Source: Ignavibacteriaceae bacterium (lineage in GTDB: Bacteria; Bacteroidota; Ignavibacteria; Ignavibacteriales; Ignavibacteriaceae). Taken from it: a stretch of DNA of 64,000 bases. The notes under the pieces were generated by a model. It was not told the DNA's origin, searched no databases, and was given only the letters and a program-made list of their open reading frames with translations. The stretch is from positions 1-64,000 of the forward strand of contig JABWCL010000028.1 of assembly GCA_013360295.1 (NCBI GenBank), written 5' to 3'. This document shows, in pieces, positions 8,527 through 17,934 of the stretch (position 1 is its first letter; each line of letters begins with the position of its first letter). Made by a program: the position numbers and the translations under genes.

Positions 8527-10788
8527 TTATTTGTTCTCAGCCGCGATCAGGTTCAACGCGCTGCCGGCTTTGAACCATTCAAACTGGCGCTCGTTAAATG
8601 TATGATTGAGTTTTATCTCTTCCGTTGTTCCGTCCTTATGTTTTACCACGAGTGACAGCTGTTTATCAGGAGAGAAATCCTTTAATCCTTTTAACGATAC
8701 TGTATCATCTTCCCGGATCTTGTCGTAATCCGCAGGATCGGCGAATGTAAGCGGAAGCATACCCTGCTTCTTGAGATTTGTCTCGTGAATACGGGCAAAG
8801 CTTTTTACAATAATTGCCCTCCCGCCTAGGTGGCGCGGTTCAAGAGCTGCGTGTTCGCGGCTTGAACCTTCACCATAATTCTCGTCGCCGATCACAACCC
8901 AGCCTTGTCCTTTTGCCTTATACTCACGGGCTACATCCGGCGTGCCTTTGTATTCTCCGGTGAAGAGATTTTTCACTTTGCCTGCATCTCCCGTATAGTA
9001 GTTAATAGCGCCGATTAAAAGATTGTTCGAAATATTATCGAGGTGCCCGCGGTATTTAAGCCAGGGGCCAGCCATCGAGATGTGGTCAGTGGTACATTTG
9101 CCTTTGGCTTTAAGGAGCACCACCATATCCTCGAGATCATTTCCGTCCCACGGTTTGAACGGTTCGAGTAACTGGAGGCGGTCGCTTGCCGGAGAAACGA
9201 TTACGTTCACTCCGGAACCGTCTTCAGCCGGAGGAATGAATCCTTCCGCTCCTTCGGCAAATCCTGAAACGGGAAGTTCTTCCCCTACCGGGGGATCAAG
9301 TTTAATGTTCTCACCTTTTTCGTTTGTGATGGTATCCGTAAGCGGGTTGAACGAGAGGCTTCCGGCAATGGCAAGAGCGGTTGTAATTTCGGGACTCGCA
9401 ACAAACGCCATTGTTTCCGGGTTGCCGTCATTTCGTTTTGCGAAGTTCCGGTTAAAGGAAGTGACGATTGTGTTTTTCTCACCGGTCTTGATATCCATTC
9501 TCTTCCACATACCGATACAGGGTCCGCACGCATTGGCGAGGATAACGCCTCCGATATCTTCGAGCGCTTTTAACTGTCCGTCGCGTTCAATGGTCGCGCG
9601 AACTTTTTCGGAGCCCGGGGTGATCGTGAACTGCGCTTTGGATTTTAATCCTTTAGAATTAGCAAGTCTGGCAATTGAAGCCGCACGGTCAATATCCTCA
9701 TAACTCGAGTTAGTGCAACTGCCGATCAGCGCCACACTAATTTTATCCGGATAACCTTTTTCCTTTACCGCTTCCTTCATTTTTGAAATCGGCCAGGCGA
9801 GATCGGGAGTAAGCGGGCCGTTTACGTGAGGTTCAAGAGTATCAAGATCAATCTCAATAATCTGATCAAAATACTTCGCGGGATTAACCGCGACATCCTC
9901 GTCATCCTGCAGGACATCCGCGAGGCCTTCGGCAAGCGCAGCTACATCCGCACGGTTCGTAACACGCAGATAGGAAGCCATCTTTTCATCAAACGCAAAG
10001 ACTGAAGTAGTCGCGCCGATTTCCGCGCCCATATTGCAGATGGTTCCTTTGCCCGTACACGAAATTGATTTGGCTCCTTCACCGAAATACTGCACGATGG
10101 CTCCGGTGCCGCCTTTTACGGTTAGTATACCCGCGACTTTTAATATCACATCCTTAGGCGAAGTCCAACCGTTTAACTTACCTTTAAGATGAACGCCGAT
10201 AAGTTTTGGCCATTTTAATTCCCAGGGCATACCTGCCATAACATCAACAGCATCCGCGCCTCCGACACCAATAGCGATCATACCAAGCCCGCCCGCGTTC
10301 GGGGTATGAGAATCTGTTCCGATCATCATTCCTCCGGGGAACGCGTAGTTTTCAAGAACAACCTGGTGAATAATTCCCGCGCCAGGTTTCCAGAAACCGA
10401 TTCCGTATTTTTTACTCACGCTTTCGAGAAAATCATATACTTCTTTATTTTCGGAATTTGCGCGGCTTAAATCTTCAATTGCTCCGACCTGCGCCTGGAT
10501 GAGGTGATCGCAATGAACGGTGGAAGGGACAGCGGTAACCTTTTTTCCGGCGGACATAAACTGCAGCAGCGCCATCTGCGCTGTTGCATCCTGCATTGCC
10601 ACGCGGTCAGGGGCGAGATCGGCGTAATCCTTTCCGCGTTTCAGTTCGCCTTTCACTCCGTCCCAAAGATGAGCATAGAGAATCTTCTCCGCGTAAGGCA
10701 TCTGCCTGCCTAACATTTTCCTGGCGGCTTCAATTTTGCTTCTAAAATCTGCATAGACTTTTTTAATCATATCAATATTGGGTGCCAT
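8527..10788 (-). CDS. acn: aconitate hydratase (mitochondrial-type)
   Basis: A 753-residue cytoplasmic aconitase that converts citrate to isocitrate in the TCA cycle. The three cysteines that hold the [4Fe-4S] cluster are visible: Cys358 in [11 protein letters not shown], and Cys421 and Cys424 in [10 protein letters not shown]. The substrate-binding region near residue 160 has [14 protein letters not shown]. The C-terminal swivel domain contains [18 protein letters not shown]. Length and motifs match the mitochondrial-type aconitases common in Bacteroidota rather than AcnA or AcnB. No other TCA gene adjoins it. A divergent gene starts about 200 bases upstream, so the shared region should hold its promoter. 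Confidence 0.96.
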   Translation of the reverse strand: MAPNIDMIKKVYADFRSKIEAARKMLGRQMPYAEKILYAHLWDGVKGELKRGKDYADLAPDRVAMQDATAQMALLQFMSAGKKVTAVPSTVHCDHLIQAQVGAIEDLSRANSENKEVYDFLESVSKKYGIGFWKPGAGIIHQVVLENYAFPGGMMIGTDSHTPNAGGLGMIAIGVGGADAVDVMAGMPWELKWPKLIGVHLKGKLNGWTSPKDVILKVAGILTVKGGTGAIVQYFGEGAKSISCTGKGTICNMGAEIGATTSVFAFDEKMASYLRVTNRADVAALAEGLADVLQDDEDVAVNPAKYFDQIIEIDLDTLEPHVNGPLTPDLAWPISKMKEAVKEKGYPDKISVALIGSCTNSSYEDIDRAASIARLANSKGLKSKAQFTITPGSEKVRATIERDGQLKALEDIGGVILANACGPCIGMWKRMDIKTGEKNTIVTSFNRNFAKRNDGNPETMAFVASPEITTALAIAGSLSFNPLTDTITNEKGENIKLDPPVGEELPVSGFAEGAEGFIPPAEDGSGVNVIVSPASDRLQLLEPFKPWDGNDLEDMVVLLKAKGKCTTDHISMAGPWLKYRGHLDNISNNLLIGAINYYTGDAGKVKNLFTGEYKGTPDVAREYKAKGQGWVVIGDENYGEGSSREHAALEPRHLGGRAIIVKSFARIHETNLKKQGMLPLTFADPADYDKIREDDTVSLKGLKDFSPDKQLSLVVKHKDGTTEEIKLNHTFNERQFEWFKAGSALNLIAAENK

Positions 10789-10994
10789 TGTTTTCCTTAA
10801 TCAGTAAATAATAAAATAAAGCTTAATTTAAGTAAAAATTATTAATTAATATTTTTGCTTATGTAGCGCTTAAAATGGCGGACTAAATCTCTCATATTTT
10901 CGATTTTTTATTGATAAATACTTTCTTGTATAGTCGAAGATTTTACTATAAATTACGATAGTTTCGATTATAATTTAATATTTTTGGAGTCCGA

Positions 10995-12203
10995 ATGTTA
11001 GTCAGCCGAGAAGAATATCTTGAAAAGCTATTCGGGTTTATAAATAAACCTGTTATAAAAGTCCTTACCGGAATGAGGCGAAGTGGTAAGAGTTCCATAT
11101 TGATGATGGCCTCAGAAAAATTAAGGGGCCAAAATGTAAAAAGCGGGAACATTAGTTTTATAAACAAGGAATCGCTCGAATTTGATTTTATTCAGACAGG
11201 CGCCGATTTAGATAAATACGTTAGGACCGAGTTTAAAAATAAGAGCGGTAAAAGATATTTACTCATTGATGAAGTACAAGAGATTAAAAATTGGGAGAAA
11301 GGCGTACTATCCCTGCAGACCGACAAAGTATGCGATATTATTATAACGGGCTCAAACGCAAACTTGCTTTCATCAGAATTAGCTACACTTTTGAGCGGGA
11401 GATATGTAGAACTCAGGATTTATCCTCTTGTTTTTTCTGAATTTATTAAGTTTCCTTTAGTGGTTGGTAAAACTGTCGAGGAAGCATTCAGGGACTACCT
11501 GAAATTTGGCGGCTTACCAGGAATACATTCCTTTGAAGAAGAGTCGCAGATTTATGGATATTTAAATTCAGTAATTGATACACTTTTACTTAAAGATGTA
11601 GTCCGGCGCCACAACATCAGGGATGTTCATCTGCTTGAAAAAATATTTTTTTACCTGATGGATAACTGCGGTAACATCACAACCGCAAAAAGTATATCTG
11701 ACTTCCTGAAATCTCAGAGAACCAGGGCTTCCGTTGACACGGTACAGAACTATTTCAGGTTTATGGAATCAGCATTTTTATTTTACCGGATTTCAAGGTA
11801 TGACCTGAAGGCTAAGAGGTTTCTTGAGTTCTATGATAAAATTTATATGGGTGACATAGGGCTAAGGGCCGGAGCAATCGGTTACAGAGAGCGGGATGTT
11901 TCCGGGATATTAGAGAATATCGTTCTTCTTGAACTCAAAAAGCGGGGATACAAAGTAAGTATTGGAATCCAGAACGGGTATGAAATTGATTTTATCGCTG
12001 AAAATAAAAAAGATAAAATCTATATTCAGGTTAGCAGGAACCTCGAAAGTGAAAAGACGATTCAGCGCGAATTTGGCAACCTATTGAATATTAATGATAA
12101 TTATAGAAAATATGTTGTTACACTCGACAAGTTTTTTCAGTTGGATTACCAGGGCATTAAACACGAGTACTTGTTGGATTTTCTCTTAAATCCTGTGCTT
12201 TAA
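10995..12203 (+). CDS. AAA-family ATPase with DUF4143 domain
   Basis: A 402-residue cytoplasmic ATP-binding protein. The N-terminal AAA_14 domain has Walker A GMRRSGKSS (residues 26-34, Lys32) and Walker B YLLIDEVQEIKNWE near residue 90. The C-terminal DUF4143 half includes a nuclease-like segment GYEIDFIAENKKDKIYIQV that resembles a PD-(D/E)XK core. Such proteins are widespread accessory genes of unknown function and often occur in many copies per genome. A GGAG Shine-Dalgarno lies just before the ATG. The gene stands alone between aconitase and dCMP deaminase and is AT-rich, which suggests recent acquisition. Confidence 0.87.
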   Translation: MLVSREEYLEKLFGFINKPVIKVLTGMRRSGKSSILMMASEKLRGQNVKSGNISFINKESLEFDFIQTGADLDKYVRTEFKNKSGKRYLLIDEVQEIKNWEKGVLSLQTDKVCDIIITGSNANLLSSELATLLSGRYVELRIYPLVFSEFIKFPLVVGKTVEEAFRDYLKFGGLPGIHSFEEESQIYGYLNSVIDTLLLKDVVRRHNIRDVHLLEKIFFYLMDNCGNITTAKSISDFLKSQRTRASVDTVQNYFRFMESAFLFYRISRYDLKAKRFLEFYDKIYMGDIGLRAGAIGYRERDVSGILENIVLLELKKRGYKVSIGIQNGYEIDFIAENKKDKIYIQVSRNLESEKTIQREFGNLLNINDNYRKYVVTLDKFFQLDYQGIKHEYLLDFLLNPVL

Positions 12204-12706
12204 TTAATAACGGGTTGACTTACATTTAGAGTATTAGTCGGACGCGGACAAAAAATAAATTATTTGATGCATTGTTTAAAGGAGACCCAACACTGAGAAT
12301 ACTGATCAATTATTATGAGTGACACAAAATTCGAGTGCGCAATAAGAGTTTTCAGGATGCCGGGTATCTGATTGGATCCGGCCCGAAAGAATCTGATCAT
12401 AGAACGGTGGTGCAGAAAAGAATAAAATTCTCAGGTCAACGATAGACGACGAAGGGGGCACAACAGATAATGAACCTACGGACTGCCAATTTGAGTGGGG
12501 ATTGGCAGATGGTGCAAAAACGCATCAGATTGAATGCTTCAGCCCAAAATGTCGTACACCCGAATGATAAGCAAATGTATAACATAAAGAGAAAAATTAT
12601 TAAATTTGGTCGCGAGAAAAGGCGATTTGGTTCTTGCAAAGACAAGGCTTCCATTAAATGGTTAACGCCACTTCATTAAGAAAAATAACAATTTTATAGA
12701 ACACAG
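12204..12706. other. 500-base region without a clear gene
   Basis: Neither strand shows a gene with a good start and recognisable product. On the plus strand one frame is open from about 12403 to 12563 but has no start; its translation includes CQFEWGLADGAKTHQIECFS. This could be a gene remnant. A small frame at 12470-12679 has low-complexity basic residues and no clear ribosome binding site, so I do not call it. Confidence 0.4.
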
Positions 12707-13207
12707 ATGGTTAATAAAACAAAAAAGCGCCCTCACTGGGATAATTACTTCCTTAAACTCGCAATGCTTGTATCGGAGCGGGCTACCTGTCCCCGAATGC
12801 ATTGCGGATGCGTGCTCGTAAGAGACAGACGAATCCTTTCAACCGGCTACAACGGTTCGGTGCCGGGTGATGTGCATTGCGAGGATGACGGTTGTCTTAT
12901 TATAGATAATCATTGTCAACGTACAATTCACGCCGAAATGAACGCTATACTTCAGTGTTCCATTCACGGTATCAGCACTGAGGGCGCGACTGCATATGTA
13001 ACAAATATGCCGTGTACCAATTGCTCCAAAGCGCTGATCGGCGCGGGAATAAAAGAGGTGGTGGTGTTCTCTGATTATCACGATACTCTCGCTGAGCAGT
13101 TTTTTGCTGTTGCCGGAGTCCAGCTCAGAAGAATAAAGATGCCAAAGAAATCAATTGATTATGACCTGAAGAGTTATTCCTCAGCGAGGAAGAAACCTAA
13201 ATCATAA
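12707..13207 (+). CDS. dCMP deaminase (ComEB-like)
   Basis: A 166-residue zinc-dependent cytidine/deoxycytidylate deaminase that makes dUMP for thymidylate synthesis. The catalytic zinc motif is HAEMNAIL (His75, Glu77) with PCTNC (Cys103, Cys106). An insert with several Cys and His residues (about 55-70) is typical of dCMP deaminases. The length is usual for the bacterial form. The last 6 bases overlap the end of the convergent metallo-hydrolase gene. Confidence 0.93.
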   Translation: MVNKTKKRPHWDNYFLKLAMLVSERATCPRMHCGCVLVRDRRILSTGYNGSVPGDVHCEDDGCLIIDNHCQRTIHAEMNAILQCSIHGISTEGATAYVTNMPCTNCSKALIGAGIKEVVVFSDYHDTLAEQFFAVAGVQLRRIKMPKKSIDYDLKSYSSARKKPKS

Positions 13208-13981
13208 ATTCAGGATGTAGCCGTCGGTCGCGAATAGGGGACTTGCAGGGCGTTCACCAGTAGTGTTCTCGTAATACAGTGCGGGGGCGCCATCGTCGTA
13301 GTGGGTTAAAATAATCTCTCCCCGGAATGAACTCACAAAATCCTCCAACTCTTCACGGGTAATATGCGCAAATTCGGAGATCACGATGTCCGGATTCATA
13401 TCCGAAAAGATGGAAAGGTCATCCGCGCTTGCAATATCACCGGTATAATGAATCCTCTTACCGTTCACATCTATTAGGAAACTGCTGCAATAAAAGGAGA
13501 GGCTTCCGCCGGTATCTTCGCTCCTGTACTTTTGAAGATGGCTCGTCGGGCGGGATACAATCCTTATTCCCGGATCCGGGTAAAAATCTTCGTTCTGCCT
13601 GAAGCCGTGAATTATTACTTTGTAAGGAAGCCTTTGAATAAAAAGGTAAGTCTGAGTAATAAAGCTTCTGAGATTTTCTGTTTCCTTTTCGTAGGTATAT
13701 ATCGTGAGTTTCTTTCTTCTGCCGTTCATCTTCATCTGAGTAAGGAGCGAAGGAAGCCCGCAAATATGATCAGCGTGAAAATGCGAGACAGTGATTGAAT
13801 CAATTAGTGTCACATCTATTTTGTGGTTGAGGAGGGCTTTGGAAATACCGTCTCCGCAGTCGAAGAGATGCAGGCAACTTCCTGAGTAAATGATGAATGA
13901 AGAGTGAAACCGGTTTAGTGATGTCCTGCCGGACGCAGTGCCGGTAAAAAAAAGATACGGGTTGGGTGAACTATCTTTCAA
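13202..13981 (-). CDS. metallo-beta-lactamase-fold hydrolase (RNase Z-like)
   Basis: A 259-residue cytoplasmic hydrolase of the metallo-beta-lactamase superfamily, closest in style to RNase Z and other phosphodiesterases. The metal motif HFHADH is at residues 67-72 (His67, His69, Asp71, His72). Further metal ligands are likely in RPTSHLQ, HYTGD and LTHYDD. The N-terminal GTASG and the HADHICGLPSLL context fit the RNase Z-like clan. True RNase Z is longer (about 300 residues), so the assignment stays general. Its start overlaps the stop of the upstream TPR/SPOR gene by 11 bases, so the two are co-transcribed, and its stop overlaps the convergent dCMP deaminase. Confidence 0.82.
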   Translation of the reverse strand: MKDSSPNPYLFFTGTASGRTSLNRFHSSFIIYSGSCLHLFDCGDGISKALLNHKIDVTLIDSITVSHFHADHICGLPSLLTQMKMNGRRKKLTIYTYEKETENLRSFITQTYLFIQRLPYKVIIHGFRQNEDFYPDPGIRIVSRPTSHLQKYRSEDTGGSLSFYCSSFLIDVNGKRIHYTGDIASADDLSIFSDMNPDIVISEFAHITREELEDFVSSFRGEIILTHYDDGAPALYYENTTGERPASPLFATDGYILNL

Positions 13982-14684
13982 GTGAAACTATCCGGCCTTC
14001 CAGACTCATCTCCCTGTTTAGTTTATCGCGAGCGGTTTTTGCGTCAGCCTCAGAATTATAAACGCCGGCATAGACGATAAAAAAGTTCGATCCTCCTACT
14101 ACCTTCTCCCTTATCTCAACCTGCCAGCCAGCCTGAACAAGTTTGTCCTTTAATAGCAGAGCATTACGGAGGACAGAAAAAGCGCCCGCCTGAAGCGTAA
14201 TGAATGTTTCCTTCACCGGAGGCTTAGTTGTTTCCCGAGATGAGGTCGCTTCCTGTTTGCTCTCAGTCAGCGGTGTTGATGTATTTCCTGAGATACCCGC
14301 AAGGTAAGGTGATTTTGGGTATTCCTTTTTCAAAATAGCGAGATATTTGTCGGCATTTGTTTTATTGTCCGTCGCGAAATAGTAAGAATACATTCTGAAT
14401 ACCGCAGCATCGGCGTATGAGCTTTTAGGGTGATTTTTGTAAACTCTGGAATAATGTTTTACAGCCTCATCAGCATTTTCAGAAAGGAGGCCTTCAATAA
14501 AAATTATTCCGGGTTCATCTTTGTGCTTAAATTTAATCTCATCAAACCGTGTCCTGGCTTCATCAAGTTTTCCGGCTTCTATATCCTTAAGTATCGGAAC
14601 TACCAGATCCTGCTGTGCAGGGAGTGAAGAGGCAAGAACCGCAAAAAATAGCAGAACATAAAGTGCAGGTTTGAAGTAATTCAT
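13971..14684 (-). CDS. TPR and SPOR domain protein
   Basis: A 237-residue exported protein. Residues 1-24 form a signal peptide (VLLFFAVLASSLPAQ). Residues about 28-130 look like tetratricopeptide-type helices (ARTRFDEIKFK, AVKHYSRVYKNHP). Residues about 158-237 form a SPOR domain (FITLQAGAFSVLRNALLLKD onward). SPOR domains bind denuded glycan strands of peptidoglycan, so the protein probably sits at the cell wall or division site. It begins 5 bases after the stop of miaB and overlaps the start of the hydrolase gene, making a miaB-SPOR-hydrolase operon. Confidence 0.85.
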   Translation of the reverse strand: MNYFKPALYVLLFFAVLASSLPAQQDLVVPILKDIEAGKLDEARTRFDEIKFKHKDEPGIIFIEGLLSENADEAVKHYSRVYKNHPKSSYADAAVFRMYSYYFATDNKTNADKYLAILKKEYPKSPYLAGISGNTSTPLTESKQEATSSRETTKPPVKETFITLQAGAFSVLRNALLLKDKLVQAGWQVEIREKVVGGSNFFIVYAGVYNSEADAKTARDKLNREMSLEGRIVSLER

Positions 14685-14689
14685 TTTAA

Positions 14690-16042
14690 TCAGGCTGTCA
14701 ATTTTTCTGATGGCTGATATTTATCCACGATTTCGGGATTATCCCCGAAAAGAGTCGCGGAAGTTGATTTAATAATTTTCACCCTGACATAATCGCCCGG
14801 GGAAATGCTATCCATCGCGGGGAAAACGACAACCTTGTTCGTGTCTGTCCTGCCGGACATAAACTGCTCAGACTTCTTACTGAAACCTTCAACGAGAACG
14901 ATATCAGTTGTACCCGTGAGTGCGTTATTTATCTCAGCCGAAATCCTCTGCTGCAGGTCAATGATCTGCTGAAGCCTTTTCGTTTTGGTTTCCTCGTCCA
15001 CGTCATCTTCCATCCTGAAAGCTTTGGTGCCTTCACGCGGAGAGTATTTGAACATATATGCTCCGTCGTAACGGACTTTATTCATAACATCTAATGTCAT
15101 AAGGTGGTCTTCCAGCGATTCCGTCGGGAAACCGGAAATTATGTCGGTAGAAAAACTGACGCCAGGAATGATATTCCTCGCGCGGTCGATTAGGTCAAGG
15201 TAATGTTCAATGGTATACGTACGGTTCATCAGTTCCAATATACGGTTTGATCCGGACTGTACAGGCAAATGAATGTAATTACAAAGGTTGGGGTGCCCGG
15301 CAATTGTGTAGAGAAGTTTATCCGAAAGATCCTGAGGATGAGATGTTGTAAACCTTATCCTGATCTTGCGGTCAACCATCGCGGCGGCGGCGAGCAGGTC
15401 AGCGAAATCGTAACCGGCTTCGTCGTAATAAGAATTTACATTTTGTCCCAGAAGGGAAACTTCGCGGAATCCTCTTTTTGAAAGAAGGGCAATTTCATCC
15501 ACAATTGAACTTAGGCTCCGGCTCCGTTCGCGCCCGCGGGTAAAAGGAACCACGCAGAAGGTGCAGAACTTATCACATCCGCGCATAACGGATATCCAGG
15601 CTGACAGCCCGTCCTCGCGGTAGGGGATAATGTCATCATAGGTTTCAGTTTTTGAAAGTTTAACCCCGATCCCCTTTTCTCCGGCGAACGCGTGATCTAT
15701 AAATTCCGGGAGGCGCCTGTATTCATCCGGACCGATCACGATATCAACAACCTTTTTTTCCTCGATTAGATCTTTTCTAAGTCGTTCGGCCATACAGCCG
15801 AGGACACCGAGGACTAATCCCGGATGATCGTCTTTATATTTTTTTAAGTTACCGAGCCTGCCGTAAATCCTCTGTTCAGCATTATCCCTGATGCTGCAGG
15901 TATTCAAAAGGATAACATCGGCGTTATCGGGCTGATCTGTAAAGGCATAACCGTTATTCTGAAGGATTCCCATCACCACTTCAGAATCTGCCACATTCAT
16001 CTGGCAGCCGTAGGTTTCAATATATACGTTGTTTTTACGCAT
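14690..16042 (-). CDS. miaB: tRNA-2-methylthio-N6-dimethylallyladenosine synthase MiaB
   Basis: A 450-residue methylthiotransferase that adds a methylthio group to i6A37 of tRNAs. The N-terminal UPF0004 domain has cluster cysteines Cys13, Cys49 and Cys83. The radical SAM motif is GCDKFCTFC (Cys156, Cys160, Cys163), followed by PFTRGRERSR. A TRAM RNA-binding domain ends the protein (about 375-440). Motif spacing and length fit MiaB rather than RimO or MtaB; the N-terminal YIETYGCQMNVADSE is diagnostic. It is the first gene of the operon with the SPOR protein. Confidence 0.95.
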   Translation of the reverse strand: MRKNNVYIETYGCQMNVADSEVVMGILQNNGYAFTDQPDNADVILLNTCSIRDNAEQRIYGRLGNLKKYKDDHPGLVLGVLGCMAERLRKDLIEEKKVVDIVIGPDEYRRLPEFIDHAFAGEKGIGVKLSKTETYDDIIPYREDGLSAWISVMRGCDKFCTFCVVPFTRGRERSRSLSSIVDEIALLSKRGFREVSLLGQNVNSYYDEAGYDFADLLAAAAMVDRKIRIRFTTSHPQDLSDKLLYTIAGHPNLCNYIHLPVQSGSNRILELMNRTYTIEHYLDLIDRARNIIPGVSFSTDIISGFPTESLEDHLMTLDVMNKVRYDGAYMFKYSPREGTKAFRMEDDVDEETKTKRLQQIIDLQQRISAEINNALTGTTDIVLVEGFSKKSEQFMSGRTDTNKVVVFPAMDSISPGDYVRVKIIKSTSATLFGDNPEIVDKYQPSEKLTA

Positions 16043-16093
16043 TTTTTCCGGTATTGTGAATAAAATCTAGTAATTTAGGTAAGAATAAGGTAA

Positions 16094-16119
16094 TAAAAAA
16101 ACAGGAAATATTCCTGTTG
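16094..16119 (-). terminator. Rho-independent terminator after the 37-residue membrane protein
   Basis: On the minus strand ACAGGAA-TAT-TTCCTGT forms a seven-base-pair hairpin followed by a run of seven T. It begins about 10 bases beyond the stop codon at 16128, so it ends the small gene before miaB. Confidence 0.85.
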
Positions 16120-16127
16120 AAACGGGG

Positions 16128-16241
16128 TCAGACAGAGAGCAGCAGGTACATCACCACATTAATGACAATCAGGGCAACAACTGTATACACCACTACCACA
16201 ATCTTCTCGCGTTTTTTCCGATCAATATGTATCTCGTTCAA
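16128..16241 (-). CDS. 37-residue single-pass membrane protein
   Basis: A small gene of 37 codons starting with TTG. The product begins (M)NEIHIDRKKREKI and continues as one hydrophobic stretch, VVVVYTVVALIVINVVMYLL, ending LSV. A positively charged N-terminus followed by one transmembrane helix predicts the N-terminus in the cytoplasm. The best start is TTG at 16241-16239 with a weak GGA about 10 bases upstream; no in-frame ATG lies nearby. A perfect intrinsic terminator just downstream supports a real transcript. The function is unknown. Confidence 0.6.
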   Translation of the reverse strand: MNEIHIDRKKREKIVVVVYTVVALIVINVVMYLLLSV

Positions 16242-16374
16242 AGAGTCAAAGTTCCAGATTATTAATAAATAGTATCTATTTTACGTTAATATAACTTCCT
16301 GACACAGTTTGTGATATAGTTAACACACAAATATACCTAAAACAGGGAAGATAAATAAGAGAGATTTTTACTCT
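16242..16374. other. intergenic upstream region of the small membrane protein
   Basis: About 130 AT-rich bases between the 3' end of the serine hydrolase gene and the small membrane protein gene. They should hold the promoter of the small gene on the minus strand. No clear boxes are visible and no hairpin terminator is evident for the hydrolase gene. Confidence 0.35.
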
Positions 16375-17913
16375 CTAGATAATAACAAGTTTCCCTGTAA
16401 GAAAGTTTCCCCTGCTTTTGACGGATACTATATATGTTCCGGGGGGGAGACCGGAAGTATTAATCTTGACAATATTCCTCATACCTGCTCCCTGTTCAAA
16501 CTGGTATTTACCAACCAATTGTCCAAGGATATTTAAGACGTTTACTTTCACATCTTCTTCTGCAGCAAGCCCGGATATCTGAAGCGCCACTTCACCGGCT
16601 GCTTCTTTGGTAACAGGATTAGGATAAATTGTCAGGCTAATCCTGCTGAAAGCAGCTTCCCTCTCTTTGTCTGTCCCTGTTATAAGGTTGGGTAATTGCT
16701 GCAGGCAGTTTGTAAATACGGCTTCCTCAATATTATACCATCCGCTGTATGAGCCCGAACCCCAGACCCCGCCATTGGTAATAAAGATTATTCCGTAATC
16801 TTTGATTTTTGAAAAATACATATCGGAGATCAGGCCGTATGCTTCGCCGGGATGGCCGTAAAGAGTTTCCGTGGAAAGCAGGTCATTTGTCCGGTGGCAG
16901 CCGAATCCGTATGTGTTAAAAATACCGTAATAATTAAAGCCATTTGATCCAGTATATATCCACTGCGGGTTGTGCATAAGCCGGGCCGTAGTATCGGTTA
17001 ATATCCTTATACCATTATAAACTCCGTCATTCAGATGCATCATCATAAATTTTGCCAGTCCCGAAGCGCTGATCCTTACTCCTCCCTGGGGAGCGAAGAT
17101 CACCCCGTTGGTTCCTATAGTGTAGTTAGTAAGGTTGGGAGCGGGGGGATAAATACCCTGATAATTGTCGGTCTGGGGCACCCACGTTGAACCGCTCTTC
17201 CTGTATAGTACCGAGACGTTATTAATGTTTGCTATGTTCCTTACATTAAAACTTCCGTCGATACCCAGTGGGACAAAAATATTATCCCTGCAGAAAATAT
17301 CGAAACGAATGCCGGAGACATTTTCAATCAGCGTGCCGATAACACCGTAATTAATATTCGAGTAAGAAAAATATTTTGACGCCGGGCGCAGGGAAGTGCT
17401 CCACATATTCGCGGTATAATATTGTCCCCCCGACTGAAGAAGCGATTTGATATGCGGGGGCTGGGAACTGTTATAAGTGGCTGAAAGAAAAGAGTCATAT
17501 CCCGTGCCGTCGCGGAGGCTGGCAGTATGTGACAGTACCATCCTTGTGGTGATAACATCATTTGGGAAAGATGGATTCCTTAGTGTAAATCCGAGATAGT
17601 TCGAAATATCAGCGTCAAGGTTAATCCATCCCTGATCATATAGTAACATCAGGGCGGTTGCGGTTATCATTTTGGAGATACTGGCGATGCGGTACACCGT
17701 ACTGTCGTCAACAGGCAGGTTGCGCGCGATATCACGCTGCCCGAAACCTTTTGTATAGACAAGTGTATCCCCTTTTGTTACCGCGACAGACATACCAACT
17801 ACACTATAGGTGGATTTGATCTGATTAAGTTTCTCTGTTAAAATGTCCCCCTGCCCAGAGAGAGTTAAGGGCAGGGAGATGAATAATAAAACCGCGAGTG
17901 ATATTTTTTTCAT
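16375..17913 (-). CDS. secreted beta-lactamase-family serine hydrolase with T9SS sorting domain
   Basis: A 512-residue exported protein of the class C beta-lactamase/penicillin-binding-protein-like family (serine hydrolase). Residues 1-20 form a signal peptide. The nucleophile is Ser78 in SISK (SxxK motif, Lys81), and the second motif is YSN (residues 184-186). The C-terminus (about 430-512) is a type A sorting domain of the type IX secretion system, starting at IYPNPV and ending GNFLTGKLVII. The protein is thus probably exported across both membranes to the cell surface or medium. Possible substrates include D-amino peptides, esters or beta-lactams. It follows the YCF48-like gene by 21 bases on the same strand, suggesting co-transcription. 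Confidence 0.9.
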   Translation of the reverse strand: MKKISLAVLLFISLPLTLSGQGDILTEKLNQIKSTYSVVGMSVAVTKGDTLVYTKGFGQRDIARNLPVDDSTVYRIASISKMITATALMLLYDQGWINLDADISNYLGFTLRNPSFPNDVITTRMVLSHTASLRDGTGYDSFLSATYNSSQPPHIKSLLQSGGQYYTANMWSTSLRPASKYFSYSNINYGVIGTLIENVSGIRFDIFCRDNIFVPLGIDGSFNVRNIANINNVSVLYRKSGSTWVPQTDNYQGIYPPAPNLTNYTIGTNGVIFAPQGGVRISASGLAKFMMMHLNDGVYNGIRILTDTTARLMHNPQWIYTGSNGFNYYGIFNTYGFGCHRTNDLLSTETLYGHPGEAYGLISDMYFSKIKDYGIIFITNGGVWGSGSYSGWYNIEEAVFTNCLQQLPNLITGTDKEREAAFSRISLTIYPNPVTKEAAGEVALQISGLAAEEDVKVNVLNILGQLVGKYQFEQGAGMRNIVKINTSGLPPGTYIVSVKSRGNFLTGKLVII

Positions 17914-17934
17914 ATGTACCGATTGGTTGTAGCT

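Noticed and set aside
9023-9703. Open frame of 226 codons opposite aconitase.
   Set aside because: It lies fully within the aconitase gene on the other strand and its composition is that of an antisense shadow.
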